A stretch of 64,000 nt of DNA from Myxococcus hansupus (GTDB lineage: Bacteria; Myxococcota; Myxococcia; Myxococcales; Myxococcaceae): contig NZ_CP012109.1 in assembly GCF_000280925.3 (NCBI RefSeq), positions 5,786,501-5,850,500 of the forward strand. The letters run 5' to 3'. This document shows positions 45,330-55,611 of this stretch, piece after piece. Under the pieces are notes generated by a model that worked only from the letters and a program-made list of their open reading frames with translations, had not been told where the DNA came from and searched no databases. Every line of letters begins with the position of its first letter. The stretch's first letter is position 1. The translations under genes were made by a program, and so were the position numbers.

Positions 45330-45827
45330 ATGCCCGTCACCCTCCGTCCCGCCCAGCCCTCGGATGAGCCCGCCCTGGGGCGCATGGGCGCGGCGCTCGC
45401 CCGGCAGCACCACGCGTTCGACAGCGCACGCTTCATGCTCCCGGAGGACGTGGAGTCGGGCTACCGGTGGTGGCTGGGCCGCGAGTCGAAGAAGGCGGAC
45501 GCGGTCGTCCTGGTCGCCGAGCTGGACGGCGAGGTCGTGGGCTACGCCTACGGCCGCGTCGAAGCCGTGGACTGGAATGCCCTGTTGGACCGCAGCGGCG
45601 CGTTCCACGACCTCTGGGTGGAGGAGAAGGTCCGCGGCCTGGGCGTGGGCGCGCGGCTCGCCGAAGCGCTGATGGAGCGCCTCACGGCCCTGGGTGTGCC
45701 GCGTGTCGTGCTGCACACCGCCGCGAAGAACGCCCACGCGCAGAAACTGTTCGCGAGGCTGGGTTGGCGCCCCACCATGGTGGAGATGACGCGCGAGGCT
45801 GCGCCGCCCAACGACGACGCGCCCTGA
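45330..45827 (+). CDS. GNAT-family N-acetyltransferase
   Basis: The 165-residue protein begins PVTLRPAQPSDEPALGRM. The GNAT core is AVVLVAELDGEVVGYAYGRV, FHDLWVEEKVRGLGVGARLA (acetyl-CoA loop of the R/Q-x-x-G-x-G/A type), and RVVLHTAAKNAHAQKLFARL followed by GWRPTMVEM. GGAG 5 nt before the ATG supports the start. The acceptor is unknown. It is divergent from the histidine kinase. Confidence 0.9.
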   Translation: MPVTLRPAQPSDEPALGRMGAALARQHHAFDSARFMLPEDVESGYRWWLGRESKKADAVVLVAELDGEVVGYAYGRVEAVDWNALLDRSGAFHDLWVEEKVRGLGVGARLAEALMERLTALGVPRVVLHTAAKNAHAQKLFARLGWRPTMVEMTREAAPPNDDAP

Positions 45828-45897
45828 TTACTGTCAGGGGCCGTGCAATCCACGGCAACGCCCGGCGTACAGCCCTACACGGGCAGGGAGACGGCGA

Positions 45898-47358
45898 ATG
45901 CGTGGATTGAAATCGAGTGTCATGGGCGCGCTGGTGGCGCTCGTCTTGGTGGCGCCGCTGGCGGAGGCCGCGTCCAAGAAGCAGGAGGTGGAGCGGTACG
46001 TCAGCAAATTCCACCAGATGGGCCTGTTCAACGGAACGGTGCTGGTGGCCAACGAGGGCGGAATCCTCCTCAAGAAAGGCTACGGCTCCGCGAACTTCGA
46101 ATGGAAGGTGCCCAACACGCCGGACACGAAGTTCCGCATCGGCTCCATCAGCAAGTCCTTCACGGCGACGGTCATCCTGCAGTTGGCTGCAGAGGGGAAG
46201 CTCCAACTGGATGACCCCATCAGCAAGCACCTGCCCGACTACCGGAAGGACACCGGTGAGCGCGTCACCATCACCCACCTGTTGAACCACACCTCCGGCA
46301 TCCCCAGCTTCACCTCGTCCGCCAGCTACCGGGAGGACCACCGCACGCCCTACAGCGTCGAGGCGTTCGTGAAGAAGTCGTGCAGCGGGGACCTGGAGTT
46401 CGAGCCCGGCTCGAAGTTCGCCTACAACAACTCCGGCTACTACCTGCTGGGCGCCATCATCGAGAAGCTCACCGGCCAGACGTATGCGCAGGCCGTGCAG
46501 GCGCGCATCCTCGGGCCGCTGGGCATGAAGGACTCCGGCTACGACGTCACCGCCACGGTGCTCCCCAAGCGCGCCAGCGGCTACGAGCCCGCGCCCACCG
46601 GGTTCGTCAACGCGTCCTACGTCGACATGGGCCTGCCCTATGCCGCGGGCGCGTTGTACTCCACGGTGGAGGACCTCTACCGCTGGGACCAGGCCTTCTA
46701 CGGCGACACGCTGATGCCCGCGGAGCTCAAGCAGAAGATGCTCACCCCGGGCCTCGACCACTACGGCTTCGGCTGGGCCATCCTCCCCATGAAGATGCAC
46801 GACGGCAAGACGCTGATCCCGGGCGTCTTCCACAGCGGCGGCATCAACGGCTTCGCCACCCTGCTGGTGCGCGTGCCCGAGCACAAGGAGACCGTCATCC
46901 TGCTCGACAACATGTCCCACGGCGGCCTGCAGGAAATCGCGGGCGGCGTGGTGAGCATCCTCCACGGCATCACGCCCCGTCAGCCCCGGGCGCCCATCAG
47001 CAGGGTCATGATGGAGGCGCTCGGCAAGGGCTCCGCCGCCGAGGCCATCGCCACCTACCGCACGCTGAAGAAGACGAAGGAGGCCCAGTACGACTTCGGT
47101 GAGTCGCAGCTCAACACGGTGGGCTACCACCTCCTGCGGGGTGGCCGCGCCGCGGATGCCATCGAGGTGTTCAAGCTCAACGTGGAGATGTTCCCCGCCG
47201 GAGCCAACTGCTACGACAGCCTCGGTGAGGCGTACGCGGCGACCGGCGACAAGGACCAGGCCATCACGAACTACCGCAAGTCCTTGGAGCTGGACCCCAA
47301 GAACGAGAACGCGGTGAAGGTGCTCAAGGAACTGGAAGAGCCTGCCGCGAAGCGCTGA
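45898..47358 (+). CDS. Secreted class-C beta-lactamase-like serine hydrolase with TPR tail
   Basis: The 486-residue protein has a signal peptide (about 1-25) and a beta-lactamase/DD-peptidase fold. The S-x-x-K nucleophile is S83-I-S-K86 (FRIGSISKSFTA), the Y-x-N motif is in FAYNNSGYYLLG, and H-x-G is in FHSGGINGFATLL, where K-T-G is typical. The last 90 residues form TPR-like helices (YHLLRGGRAADAIEVFKLNV, NCYDSLGEAYAATGDKDQAI). Such proteins are usually esterases or peptidases rather than drug-resistance enzymes. GGAG is 8 nt before the ATG. Confidence 0.88.
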   Translation: MRGLKSSVMGALVALVLVAPLAEAASKKQEVERYVSKFHQMGLFNGTVLVANEGGILLKKGYGSANFEWKVPNTPDTKFRIGSISKSFTATVILQLAAEGKLQLDDPISKHLPDYRKDTGERVTITHLLNHTSGIPSFTSSASYREDHRTPYSVEAFVKKSCSGDLEFEPGSKFAYNNSGYYLLGAIIEKLTGQTYAQAVQARILGPLGMKDSGYDVTATVLPKRASGYEPAPTGFVNASYVDMGLPYAAGALYSTVEDLYRWDQAFYGDTLMPAELKQKMLTPGLDHYGFGWAILPMKMHDGKTLIPGVFHSGGINGFATLLVRVPEHKETVILLDNMSHGGLQEIAGGVVSILHGITPRQPRAPISRVMMEALGKGSAAEAIATYRTLKKTKEAQYDFGESQLNTVGYHLLRGGRAADAIEVFKLNVEMFPAGANCYDSLGEAYAATGDKDQAITNYRKSLELDPKNENAVKVLKELEEPAAKR

Positions 47359-47378
47359 GCCTCGCGCCCCACGAAAAA

Positions 47379-47410
47379 GGCGGCCCCGGTGAGTCCGCAC
47401 CGGAGCCGCC
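47379..47410 (-). terminator. Intrinsic terminator for the glycine-rich gene
   Basis: A 13-bp stem with one mismatch (GGCGGCCCCGGTG arms) and a 6-nt loop is followed, read leftward, by CCTTTTTCG. It lies between the convergent serine hydrolase and glycine-rich genes. Confidence 0.55.
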
Positions 47411-47427
47411 GTCGCTCCAGGGCTTCA

Positions 47428-47466
47428 CGCCAAGGAGCCCGTGAAGCGTCTGGGCTCACCTTGGCG
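47428..47466. terminator. Second hairpin between convergent genes
   Basis: The arms CGCCAAGG and CCTTGGCG, extended by AGCCC/GGGCT after a 2-nt bulge, make a stable hairpin next to the 47379 terminator. There is no T-run, so its role is uncertain. Confidence 0.35.
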
Positions 47467-47518
47467 AGCCCCACGCCCGTCGAAGCGGCGTCCAGGGACG
47501 CGCTCCGAAGGCCCCACG

Positions 47519-49046
47519 TCAGAGCGGCATCAAGTAGTCGATGACGATCTGCCCGTGGCCAGTGCCAACGTCGAGGTCATCCGAGGGGTTGGCGCCCACG
47601 TTGTACGAACCGCCACCGCCGCCACCCCCGCAGTTCGTCGCCGCGCCACCCGCGCCGCCGCCGCTGAAGCCGCCACCGCCGCCGGCCGCGCCACCTGCGC
47701 CGCCACCGCCGCCGAAGCCACCGTTGCCGCTGAGCGTGCCCGTGCCACCCGCGCCGCCCGCGCTGATGGCCGTGCCGCCGTTGCCGCCGCCAGAGCCCGG
47801 GCCGTTGGCGCCCTTCCCCCCCGAATGCGTCAGGCCCGCGCCGCCGCCACCGCCTCCGTGGAAGCCCTGCGCACCGCCCGCGCCGCCGCCCTGATTGCTG
47901 CCACCGGCCGCGCCAGGGCTGCCGTTGCCCCAGGTGCCATCCAGGTTCAGCGCGCCGCCCCAGGCGTTGAAGCCATTGCAGCCCGCACCGCCGCCACCAC
48001 CCGCCGCCACCAGCAACGACGGCACCGAAACAGCCCCCGTTCCGCGCCACGCGAACGAGCCACCTCCACCGCCACCGTTGGTTCCATTCGCGCCGGCACC
48101 GCCCACCAGCAGCGTCAATCGCTCGCCGGCCGTCACGTTGAACGTGCCCTTGATGGACGCGCCCAGCCCCGCACCCGAGTGGTTGAACGCGTTACCGCCT
48201 CGCGCCCCCACCGCGCGCACCGTCACCACGTTCACGTTCGCCGGCACCGTGAAGGTCTGCAGCCCGCCCGTGTAGCCGAACGTCTCGGTGACCGTGACGG
48301 CCGGAAGCCAGGAGAGCTCAATCTGGCCGTGGCCGGTGCCAACGTCGATGTCATTCGAGGGGTTGGCGCCCACGTTGTACGAACCGCCGCCACCACCACC
48401 GCCGCAGTTCGTCGCCGCGCCACCCGCGCCGCCGCCGCTGAAGCCTCCACCGCCGCCGGCCGCGCCACCCGCGCCTCCACCGCCGCCGAAGCCACCGTTG
48501 CCGCTGAGCGTGCCCGCGCCGCCCGCGCCACCCGCGCTGATGGCCGTGCCGCCATTGCCGCCGCCAGAGCCCGGACCGCCGATACCCGTCCCACCCGACT
48601 GCATCAGGCCCGCGCCGCCGCCACCGCCGCCGTGGAAGCCCTGCACACCGCCCGAGCCTCCGCCCTGGTTGCTGCCGCCGCTCGCGCCGGGACTGCCGTT
48701 GCCCCAGGTGCCATCCGAGGTCAGCGCGCCGCCCAAGGCGTTGAAGCCGTTGCAGCCCGCGCCACCGCCGCCACCCGCCGCCACCAGCAGCGACGACAGT
48801 GCCGCCAGCCCCGTTCCACGCCACGCGAACGAGCCACCACCGCCGCCACCGTTGGTTCCATTCGCGCCGGCACCGCCCACCAGCAGCGTCAACTGCTCTC
48901 CCGCCGTCACGTTGAACGTCCCTCGGATGGACGCGCCCAGCCCCGCACCCGAGTTGTTGAACGCGTTACCGCCTCGCGCGCCCACCGCGCGCACCGTCAC
49001 CGCGTTCACGTTCGCAGGCACCGTGAAGGTCTGCACCCCGCCTGTG
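47519..49046. repeat. 774-bp tandem coding repeat in the glycine-rich gene
   Basis: The segment beginning at the minus-strand TFGYTGG coding site near 49046 recurs 774 bp (258 codons) later, near 48272, with high nucleotide identity, including the polyglycine tracts. It is an in-frame gene-internal duplication that could expand or contract by recombination. Confidence 0.85.
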
Positions 49047-49165
49047 TAGCCAAACGTCTGGCTTTGCGGCGACTGCGCGAAAGCGGTGCTCCCCATGAGC
49101 CCGGCGGCGAACACCGCGACAGCGCTCGATACACCCCATGCATCAGGACGCAGCTTCCTCTTCAT
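47519..49165 (-). CDS. Secreted glycine-rich protein with two tandem 258-residue repeats
   Basis: The 548-residue product starts at an ATG with GAGGAA 4 nt upstream and has a signal peptide ending FAAGLMGSTAFAQS. Two near-identical repeats follow (DNA period 774 bp). Each begins TFGYTGGVQTFTVPANVN and then VTVRAVGARGGN, a beta-sandwich-like segment. A roughly 170-residue stretch of Gly-Gly-x tracts follows (AAGGGGGAGCNGF, GFGGGGGAGGAAGGGGGFSG). The repeat ends CGGGGGGGSYNVGANPS. Such regions form polyglycine-II helices in ALK-like and phage-tail proteins. The role is probably an extracellular structural or adhesive protein. A sigma-54 promoter lies just upstream. Confidence 0.85.
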   Translation of the reverse strand: MKRKLRPDAWGVSSAVAVFAAGLMGSTAFAQSPQSQTFGYTGGVQTFTVPANVNAVTVRAVGARGGNAFNNSGAGLGASIRGTFNVTAGEQLTLLVGGAGANGTNGGGGGGSFAWRGTGLAALSSLLVAAGGGGGAGCNGFNALGGALTSDGTWGNGSPGASGGSNQGGGSGGVQGFHGGGGGGAGLMQSGGTGIGGPGSGGGNGGTAISAGGAGGAGTLSGNGGFGGGGGAGGAAGGGGGFSGGGAGGAATNCGGGGGGGSYNVGANPSNDIDVGTGHGQIELSWLPAVTVTETFGYTGGLQTFTVPANVNVVTVRAVGARGGNAFNHSGAGLGASIKGTFNVTAGERLTLLVGGAGANGTNGGGGGGSFAWRGTGAVSVPSLLVAAGGGGGAGCNGFNAWGGALNLDGTWGNGSPGAAGGSNQGGGAGGAQGFHGGGGGGAGLTHSGGKGANGPGSGGGNGGTAISAGGAGGTGTLSGNGGFGGGGGAGGAAGGGGGFSGGGAGGAATNCGGGGGGGSYNVGANPSDDLDVGTGHGQIVIDYLMPL

Positions 49166-49221
49166 GTGATTCCTCACTGGAGGTTGTGCGTGGCCAAAAG
49201 CGGCCACCGGGGCGCCGCGAG

Positions 49222-49237
49222 AGCAAACCGCGCGCCA
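49222..49237 (-). promoter_or_regulatory. Sigma-54 promoter for the glycine-rich gene
   Basis: On the minus strand TGGCGCGCGGTTTGCT matches the -24/-12 consensus TGGCACG-N4-TTGCW with one mismatch (A to G) and exact GG-N10-GC spacing. The expected transcript start near 49211 leaves a leader of about 46 nt before the ATG at 49165. Confidence 0.6.
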
Positions 49238-49406
49238 CTCAACGTCCGGCAAGCATTCACTGCGAGTCACAGGCCCCGCACGATTGCGGGGGCCGCGTGG
49301 TGCGTCTTCGCGAGACACACGCGCGTCCCATCAGGAAGCACTCCAGCACCAGCGAGCGCGGGTGCCACCCAGGCTGGTGGCACCCGTCACGCCCGTCAGG
49401 CGGGGA

Positions 49407-51095
<1,689 letters not shown>

Positions 51096-51264
51096 GATGG
51101 GGGTGAATCCTCGTGAAGCAGCCGGGGGCCGGCAAGGGATTCCTACCTCATGCGCCCCCGAAGGGGCATGGCTGTCTCGCCCGAAGGCCCCGGACCTCAA
51201 CCCCCCAGGGGGCCCCCGTTCATTCCCCCGTCAGAAGGCAGGGAGCCGGGCCCCCCGCCCGCTG

Positions 51265-52431
51265 TCAGAGTGACGAGAGCAGGGTCTCCCAGGCCTTCAA
51301 GGCGCGCTCGGCGGACAGCGCCTCGGCGCGCCGCCGGGCCCGGACGGACAGGTCCTCGCGGTGCGCTTCGTCCTGGACCACGCGGCCCAGGGCCTCCGCC
51401 AACGCCGCCGGCTGCTCCATGGGCACCAGGACGCCGTGCTGGCCGTGCTCCAGCACCTCCGCGGGCCCCGAGGGGCAGTCGGTGCTGACGACGGGGCAGC
51501 CCAGCGCGAGCGCCTCCAGCAGCACCATGGGCAGGCCCTCGAAGCGCGAGGACAGCACGAAGGCGGCGGCCCGGCGCATCAGCGCATGGGGGTTGGGCGT
51601 GAAGCCCGGCAGGAAGACGGAGTCCTCCACGCCCAGGGACGCCACCAGCGCCTTCAGCTCCCCTTCCAGCGAACCCTCGCCCAGGATGAGCAGGTGGTGG
51701 TCCACCCCCGCCTGCCGCGTCAGCGCGTGGCTGCGGATGAGCACGTCGAAGGCCTTCTGGTGCTCCAACCGGCCCACCGCGATGATGACGGGCTTGCGGA
51801 AGATGGGCTCCGCCCACTGGGGCAGCGGCTGCGCTCCGGCCGCGCGAACCTTGTCGCCATCCACGAAGTTGGGGATGACGTGGAGCTGCTCGGGCCGCAC
51901 GGGCACCAGCTCCTGGAACGCCTTCGCGGAGTCATGGCCGCACGCGACGATGCGGCTCATGCGCGGGTAGAGCCACCGCAGGCCCCAGAGCTGCCGCCGG
52001 GGCTGCTCCAGGTGGAAGGCGCCCCAGTCGAAGTGGATCATCCCCACCACGGGCTTGTTGAGCAGCCGCCCCGCCAGGCACGCGAGCAGCGCCGCGCGGC
52101 CCTCCTGCCCCGCGACGATGACATCCACGTCACGGGCCTCCTGCACCAGCCGCCAGAAGAAGCGCGGCAGCATGCCCCGCCGGTACTCGAAGGCATCGGT
52201 GCCCCACACCACCTGGGTGCGCTGGGGAATCCGGTCGCTCTGGCTCTTCGGATGCGGACGGTGGTGGAAGAACATCTTCGTGTCGAACCGGCCGGGGTCC
52301 AGCCCCGTCAGCACGTTGCACACCGACCGTTCGATGCCACCAGAGCCCAGGAACACCAGCGTGAACAACACGCGCTTCCTGGCCGGTGCCGGGGGCGGCT
52401 CCCCCTGTGTCGTAACGAGCATCACCCGCAC
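51265..52431 (-). CDS. GT4-family glycosyltransferase
   Basis: The product is 388 residues from a GTG at 52431 or an ATG at 52422. It has the GT-B two-Rossmann layout: LFTLVFLGSGGIERSVCNVL (donor-side glycine turn), VVGMIHFDWGAFHLEQPRRQ, VIPNFVDGDKV, KPVIIAVGRLEHQKAFDVLI, VFLPGFTPNPHALMRRAAAF and SRFEGLPMVLLEALALGCPV (E-x7-E nucleotide-sugar motif). It would transfer a sugar to a lipid or polysaccharide acceptor at the inner membrane. No polymer genes adjoin it. Confidence 0.9.
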   Translation of the reverse strand: MRVMLVTTQGEPPPAPARKRVLFTLVFLGSGGIERSVCNVLTGLDPGRFDTKMFFHHRPHPKSQSDRIPQRTQVVWGTDAFEYRRGMLPRFFWRLVQEARDVDVIVAGQEGRAALLACLAGRLLNKPVVGMIHFDWGAFHLEQPRRQLWGLRWLYPRMSRIVACGHDSAKAFQELVPVRPEQLHVIPNFVDGDKVRAAGAQPLPQWAEPIFRKPVIIAVGRLEHQKAFDVLIRSHALTRQAGVDHHLLILGEGSLEGELKALVASLGVEDSVFLPGFTPNPHALMRRAAAFVLSSRFEGLPMVLLEALALGCPVVSTDCPSGPAEVLEHGQHGVLVPMEQPAALAEALGRVVQDEAHREDLSVRARRRAEALSAERALKAWETLLSSL

Positions 52432-52594
52432 TCTCGAAGGCGCGCCTGGTGGCGCCGTGGTCCAGGACCTCTGGAGCGCCAGGAGTCCCCCCGGCTCCGC
52501 CCTGCCTCGGAGTCGGTCTAATCAACTTGTACTCGCTCCGCCACTCCCAGGCTCGGCTAGTGTCCGCTTTATTCCCAGCCATCCAGAAATATCC

Positions 52595-53521
52595 GTGAAA
52601 ACACGTACTCAAATCCACCGTCTCATGGTGCTGACGCCGCTGGGTCTGCTGCTCGTGGCGGCGGGTTATCTCGTCGTGAACGGGCACCGCATCGGACAGG
52701 GCCTGCTGCATCCGCGGCCCGTCGCCGTGCAACGTCCCACGCCGGAGCTGCCGGGGCTGGAGGACGTGTCCTTCACCACCATGGACGGCGTGACGTTGCG
52801 AGGTTGGTACCTGCCGTCACGCAACCGCGCGGCGGTGGTGCTGGTGCATGGCTTCGCGGACAACCGCGCGCAGCTCCTCTTCGAGGCGCGCACCCTCTCG
52901 GCCGCAGGCTACGGCGTCCTGCTGTTCGACCTGCGCGCGCACGGCGAGAGCGGCGGCGACACGGTGACGTGGGGCGACCGGGAGCGGCGCGACGTGACGG
53001 CGGCGCTCGACTTCGTCTCACGGCGGCCGGACGTGGACCCGGCGCGGCTGGGGCTCTTCGGCTTCTCCATGGGCGGCACCACGTCGCTGCTCGTGGCCAG
53101 CGAGGATGCGCGCGTCAAGGCGGTGGCCGCCGCGGGCGCGTACCCCGCCCTCGAGGCGGACATCTACTCGGGTTATGGCAAGTGGGGCGCGCTGAGCGCC
53201 CAGCCCGTGCTGTGGACGCTCCAGCGCGCGGGCGTGGCGGTGGACGCGGTGCGGCCCATTGACGGGATGTGCCGGCTGGGTGGCCGGCCGCTGCTGCTCG
53301 TCAACGGTGACGTGGACCCGGACGCCCCCTCGAAGTTGCAGGCCAGCCTCTTCCAGGCCGCGTGCGAACCCAAGTCGCTCTGGGTCGTCGAGGGCGCGGG
53401 ACATGGCCAGTACGCGCGCGTGGCACCGGAGGAGTACGCGCGCCGCCTGCGCCAGCACTTCGACGGAGCGCTCGGCGCGCCGCCTCAGGTGTCCTCGGAC
53501 GAGGAAGCCGCGGCCCAGTGA
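52595..53521 (+). CDS. Membrane-anchored alpha/beta hydrolase
   Basis: The product is 308 residues from a GTG at 52595; an ATG at 52625 is an alternative. One N-terminal membrane helix (MVLTPLGLLLVAAGYLVV) is followed by an alpha/beta-hydrolase domain: VVLVHGFADNRAQLLFEART, LLFDLRAHGESGG, LGLFGFSMGGTTSLLVAS (nucleophile G-F-S-M-G), LLLVNGDVDPDAPSK (acid) and VEGAGHGQYARVAPEEY (His). It is likely an esterase, lipase or peptidase facing the periplasm. Its 3' end overlaps the convergent transferase gene by 37 bp. Confidence 0.87.
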   Translation: MKTRTQIHRLMVLTPLGLLLVAAGYLVVNGHRIGQGLLHPRPVAVQRPTPELPGLEDVSFTTMDGVTLRGWYLPSRNRAAVVLVHGFADNRAQLLFEARTLSAAGYGVLLFDLRAHGESGGDTVTWGDRERRDVTAALDFVSRRPDVDPARLGLFGFSMGGTTSLLVASEDARVKAVAAAGAYPALEADIYSGYGKWGALSAQPVLWTLQRAGVAVDAVRPIDGMCRLGGRPLLLVNGDVDPDAPSKLQASLFQAACEPKSLWVVEGAGHGQYARVAPEEYARRLRQHFDGALGAPPQVSSDEEAAAQ

Positions 53522-54240
53522 GGCGCGGCGTCCAACGCGGGCCGCGTCTCCAGCAGCTCGTGCGGACGGAAGGCGCCCTTGTAGCGCAGGGACGCGCAGG
53601 CCTGGACGCGGTAGCCCAGGTAGACGTGCGGGATGCCGCGCGCCTGGGCCAGCTCCACCTGCCGCACCACGTTGGCCGTGCCCAGGGACAGGTGCGCGTA
53701 GGCGGGGTCGTAGAAGAAGTACACCGCGCTCCAGGCACGCGGCGTCTCGTCGCTGATGCCCACGCCCACCAGGCGAGGGCCGCCCTCCGCGCCGTCGTCG
53801 TACCAGGCCACCTCGCGGGCGGACGGGTGCGGATAGGAGAACTGGAGTGAGTACTCGCGCGCGGTGATGGGCGACGGCGACCACTCCCGCGCCACCTCCC
53901 GCTCCGAGTGCCACTGGCGATACAGGGCGAGCCGGGCGTCATCCACCTGGGGCGTCCCCACCTCCACGCGCAGGTGCGCGCACGCCGCGCGGGCCCGCCG
54001 CTGACTGCGGTTGGGCCGGAACTCCGCCACCGGGATGCGCAGCGAGACGCAGGCCCTGCAGTCCACACAGGCCGGCCGGAAGTACACCAGCCCGAAGCGG
54101 CGCCAGCCCCGGACCAGCAGGTGCTCGTACTCCTCCGGGGTGACGTCCTCCAGCACGAGGTTCTCGAGCGACGCCTGCCGCTCCGGCAGGTAGCTGCAGG
54201 GCCGAGACGGCTCGACTTCGTGGGCCAGGAGGAACGCCAT
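53485..54240 (-). CDS. bpt: Aspartate/glutamate leucyltransferase (Bpt/ATE1 family)
   Basis: The 251-residue protein shows the ATE/Bpt signature: PSRPCSYLPERQASLENL (N-terminal Cys), YFRPACVDCRACVSLRIPV (Cys cluster), FRPNRSQRRARAAC, GVGISDETPRAWSAVYFFYD and YLGYRVQACASLRYKGAFRP. It transfers leucine or arginine from tRNA to proteins with N-terminal acidic residues, marking them for ClpS/ClpAP. The frame is complete, and it ends inside the 3' end of the convergent hydrolase gene. Confidence 0.92.
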   Translation of the reverse strand: MAFLLAHEVEPSRPCSYLPERQASLENLVLEDVTPEEYEHLLVRGWRRFGLVYFRPACVDCRACVSLRIPVAEFRPNRSQRRARAACAHLRVEVGTPQVDDARLALYRQWHSEREVAREWSPSPITAREYSLQFSYPHPSAREVAWYDDGAEGGPRLVGVGISDETPRAWSAVYFFYDPAYAHLSLGTANVVRQVELAQARGIPHVYLGYRVQACASLRYKGAFRPHELLETRPALDAAPHWAAASSSEDT

Positions 54241-54381
54241 GGGATGGCCCTTTCCTGTCGCGAGCCGCGTCCGGCGTCAAGTCTGACCCAGTGGCCCGGA
54301 GCCTCCGCGAACAGCCAACCACAGGTCACGCCCGAGTGACACGCGTCGTTTTCTCCACCCGCTCCTGCCCATCCGACAGGC

Positions 54382-54397
54382 TGGCATGACGTCTGCA
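54382..54397 (+). promoter_or_regulatory. Sigma-54 promoter for the 84-residue small gene
   Basis: TGGCATGACGTCTGCA fits TGGCACG-N4-TTGCW with two mismatches and exact GG-N10-GC spacing. The predicted start of transcription near 54408 is 21 nt before the GGAGG ribosome site of the gene at 54440. Confidence 0.55.
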
Positions 54398-54439
54398 AAA
54401 CCAACGGGCACTTCGCGGACGCGAAGCAGGAGGATGAAC

Positions 54440-54694
54440 ATGGCCCGTCATCACAAGAAGCCCTCGCAAAACCGTCTCGCACACTGGGATTTCGGTCGTG
54501 CGCAGAGGGTGATTCGCGTGGCGACGGGCAGCCTGAACTGGGCTGGCGGCAGCATAGCAGGAAGCCCCCGAGTCTCGGCAAATCGACTAAACCAGGACAT
54601 TCCGGTCCTGGTTGCGGCGGCCCATGCACAGGTCGAGAACGACCCCGAGGACCTCTTCGGAGGTGATTTCGACCTCGCCTTCGCCAGCTACTGA
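54440..54694 (+). CDS. Small basic-to-acidic protein of unknown function
   Basis: The 84-residue product starts at the ATG at 54440, 6 nt after a perfect GGAGG. The N-terminal half is basic (MARHHKKPSQNRLAHWDFGR, AQRVIRVATGSLNWAGGSIA) and the C-terminal end is acidic (NDPEDLFGGDFDLAFASY). It has no cysteine, signal peptide or membrane helix, and no family is recognised. It is a single-gene transcript with a sigma-54-like promoter 58 bp upstream and a hairpin at 54717. The strong signals at both ends argue that it is a real gene. It could be a small regulatory or structural protein, or a peptide precursor. Confidence 0.75.
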   Translation: MARHHKKPSQNRLAHWDFGRAQRVIRVATGSLNWAGGSIAGSPRVSANRLNQDIPVLVAAAHAQVENDPEDLFGGDFDLAFASY

Positions 54695-54716
54695 TGTGAC
54701 GGGGTTGCGCCGCTTC

Positions 54717-54736
54717 CCACGGCTTCTCAGCCGTGG
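54717..54736 (+). terminator. Hairpin after the small gene
   Basis: The arms CCACGGC and GCCGTGG with a 6-nt loop lie 23 bp after the small gene and just before the GT2 promoter candidate. There is no T-run. Confidence 0.35.
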
Positions 54737-54747
54737 CCGCCAACGCG

Positions 54748-54753
54748 TATAAA
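54748..54753 (+). promoter_or_regulatory. Possible -10 box just before the GT2 start
   Basis: TATAAA lies 6 bp before the ATG at 54760, with TTCTCA as a weak -35 at 18-bp spacing. The transcript would start at or next to the ATG, making a leaderless mRNA. There is no Shine-Dalgarno, which agrees with this. Confidence 0.3.
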
Positions 54754-54759
54754 TCCGCC

Positions 54760-55611
54760 ATGTCCGTCATTGACGTCTCGGTGGTGATGCCCACCCACAA
54801 GCGGGAGAAGGAAGTGGTGGAGGCCATCCGTTCGGTCCTCCGCCAGGAAGGGGTGAACGTCGAGGTCCTCGTCCTGGACGACACCCCCGAGGGCACCGCG
54901 CGCGAGGCGGTGGAAGGGCTGAAGGACGACCGGGTCCGGTACCTGGTGAACGACCCGCCCTCGAAGGGCCGCCCGGCGGTGGTGCGCAACCACGGCGCCA
55001 CGCTGGCCCTGGGCCGCTACCTGCACTTCCTGGATGACGACGACATGCTCGCCGAGGGCGCGCTGCACGCCATGGTGAGCGCGTTGGACGCGCGGCCGGA
55101 CGCGGGCGTGGCGGTGGGCTGGGTGGTGCCCTTCGGCGACGACGCGGACTGGCTCAAGGACAAGAGCGAGTACTTCGAGTGGGCGGCCCAGGTGGGCGCC
55201 AGCACCCCCAACAGCGCGTGGACGGTGGCCCACATCCTCTTCCGCGGCACGCTGTACGTGAACTCCGCGTGCATGGTGCGCCGCGAGCACTTCGCGCCGC
55301 TGGGCGGCTTCGACGCCAGCATCCCCGTCTACGAGGACGTGGACTTCTACCTGCGCGGCATCCGCGCCTACGGCCACGTCTACGTCAACCGCCCCATCCT
55401 CCACTACCGCACCGGCCGCCCGTCGCTGATGCACAACCTGGGCAAGGACGGCACGCTGGTGGTGCAGTCCAACGAGATGATTCACGGCAAGTACCGCAAG
55501 ACGAACGGCATGCTGGAGTACCGGCTCATGCAGGCCGCCCTGCGGGTGCTGCCCTTCGAGGTCGCCCGCCGCCTGCCGCTGCGCCTGCGCAACCAGGGCC
55601 GCGTGTCATGA
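54760..55611 (+). CDS. GT2-family glycosyltransferase
   Basis: The product is 283 residues from an ATG at 54760. GT2 motifs are VSVVMPTHKREKEVVEAIRS, VEVLVLDDTPEG, VVRNHGATLALGRYLHFLDD followed by DD (the D-x-D type site), PLGGFDASIPVYEDVDFYLR (ED, catalytic base region) and YRTGRPSLMH. It is a cytosolic or peripheral enzyme that adds one sugar from a nucleotide donor. Its stop overlaps the start of the PLP enzyme (ATGA), so the two are translationally coupled. No ribosome site is visible; see the leaderless promoter candidate. Confidence 0.88.
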   Translation: MSVIDVSVVMPTHKREKEVVEAIRSVLRQEGVNVEVLVLDDTPEGTAREAVEGLKDDRVRYLVNDPPSKGRPAVVRNHGATLALGRYLHFLDDDDMLAEGALHAMVSALDARPDAGVAVGWVVPFGDDADWLKDKSEYFEWAAQVGASTPNSAWTVAHILFRGTLYVNSACMVRREHFAPLGGFDASIPVYEDVDFYLRGIRAYGHVYVNRPILHYRTGRPSLMHNLGKDGTLVVQSNEMIHGKYRKTNGMLEYRLMQAALRVLPFEVARRLPLRLRNQGRVS

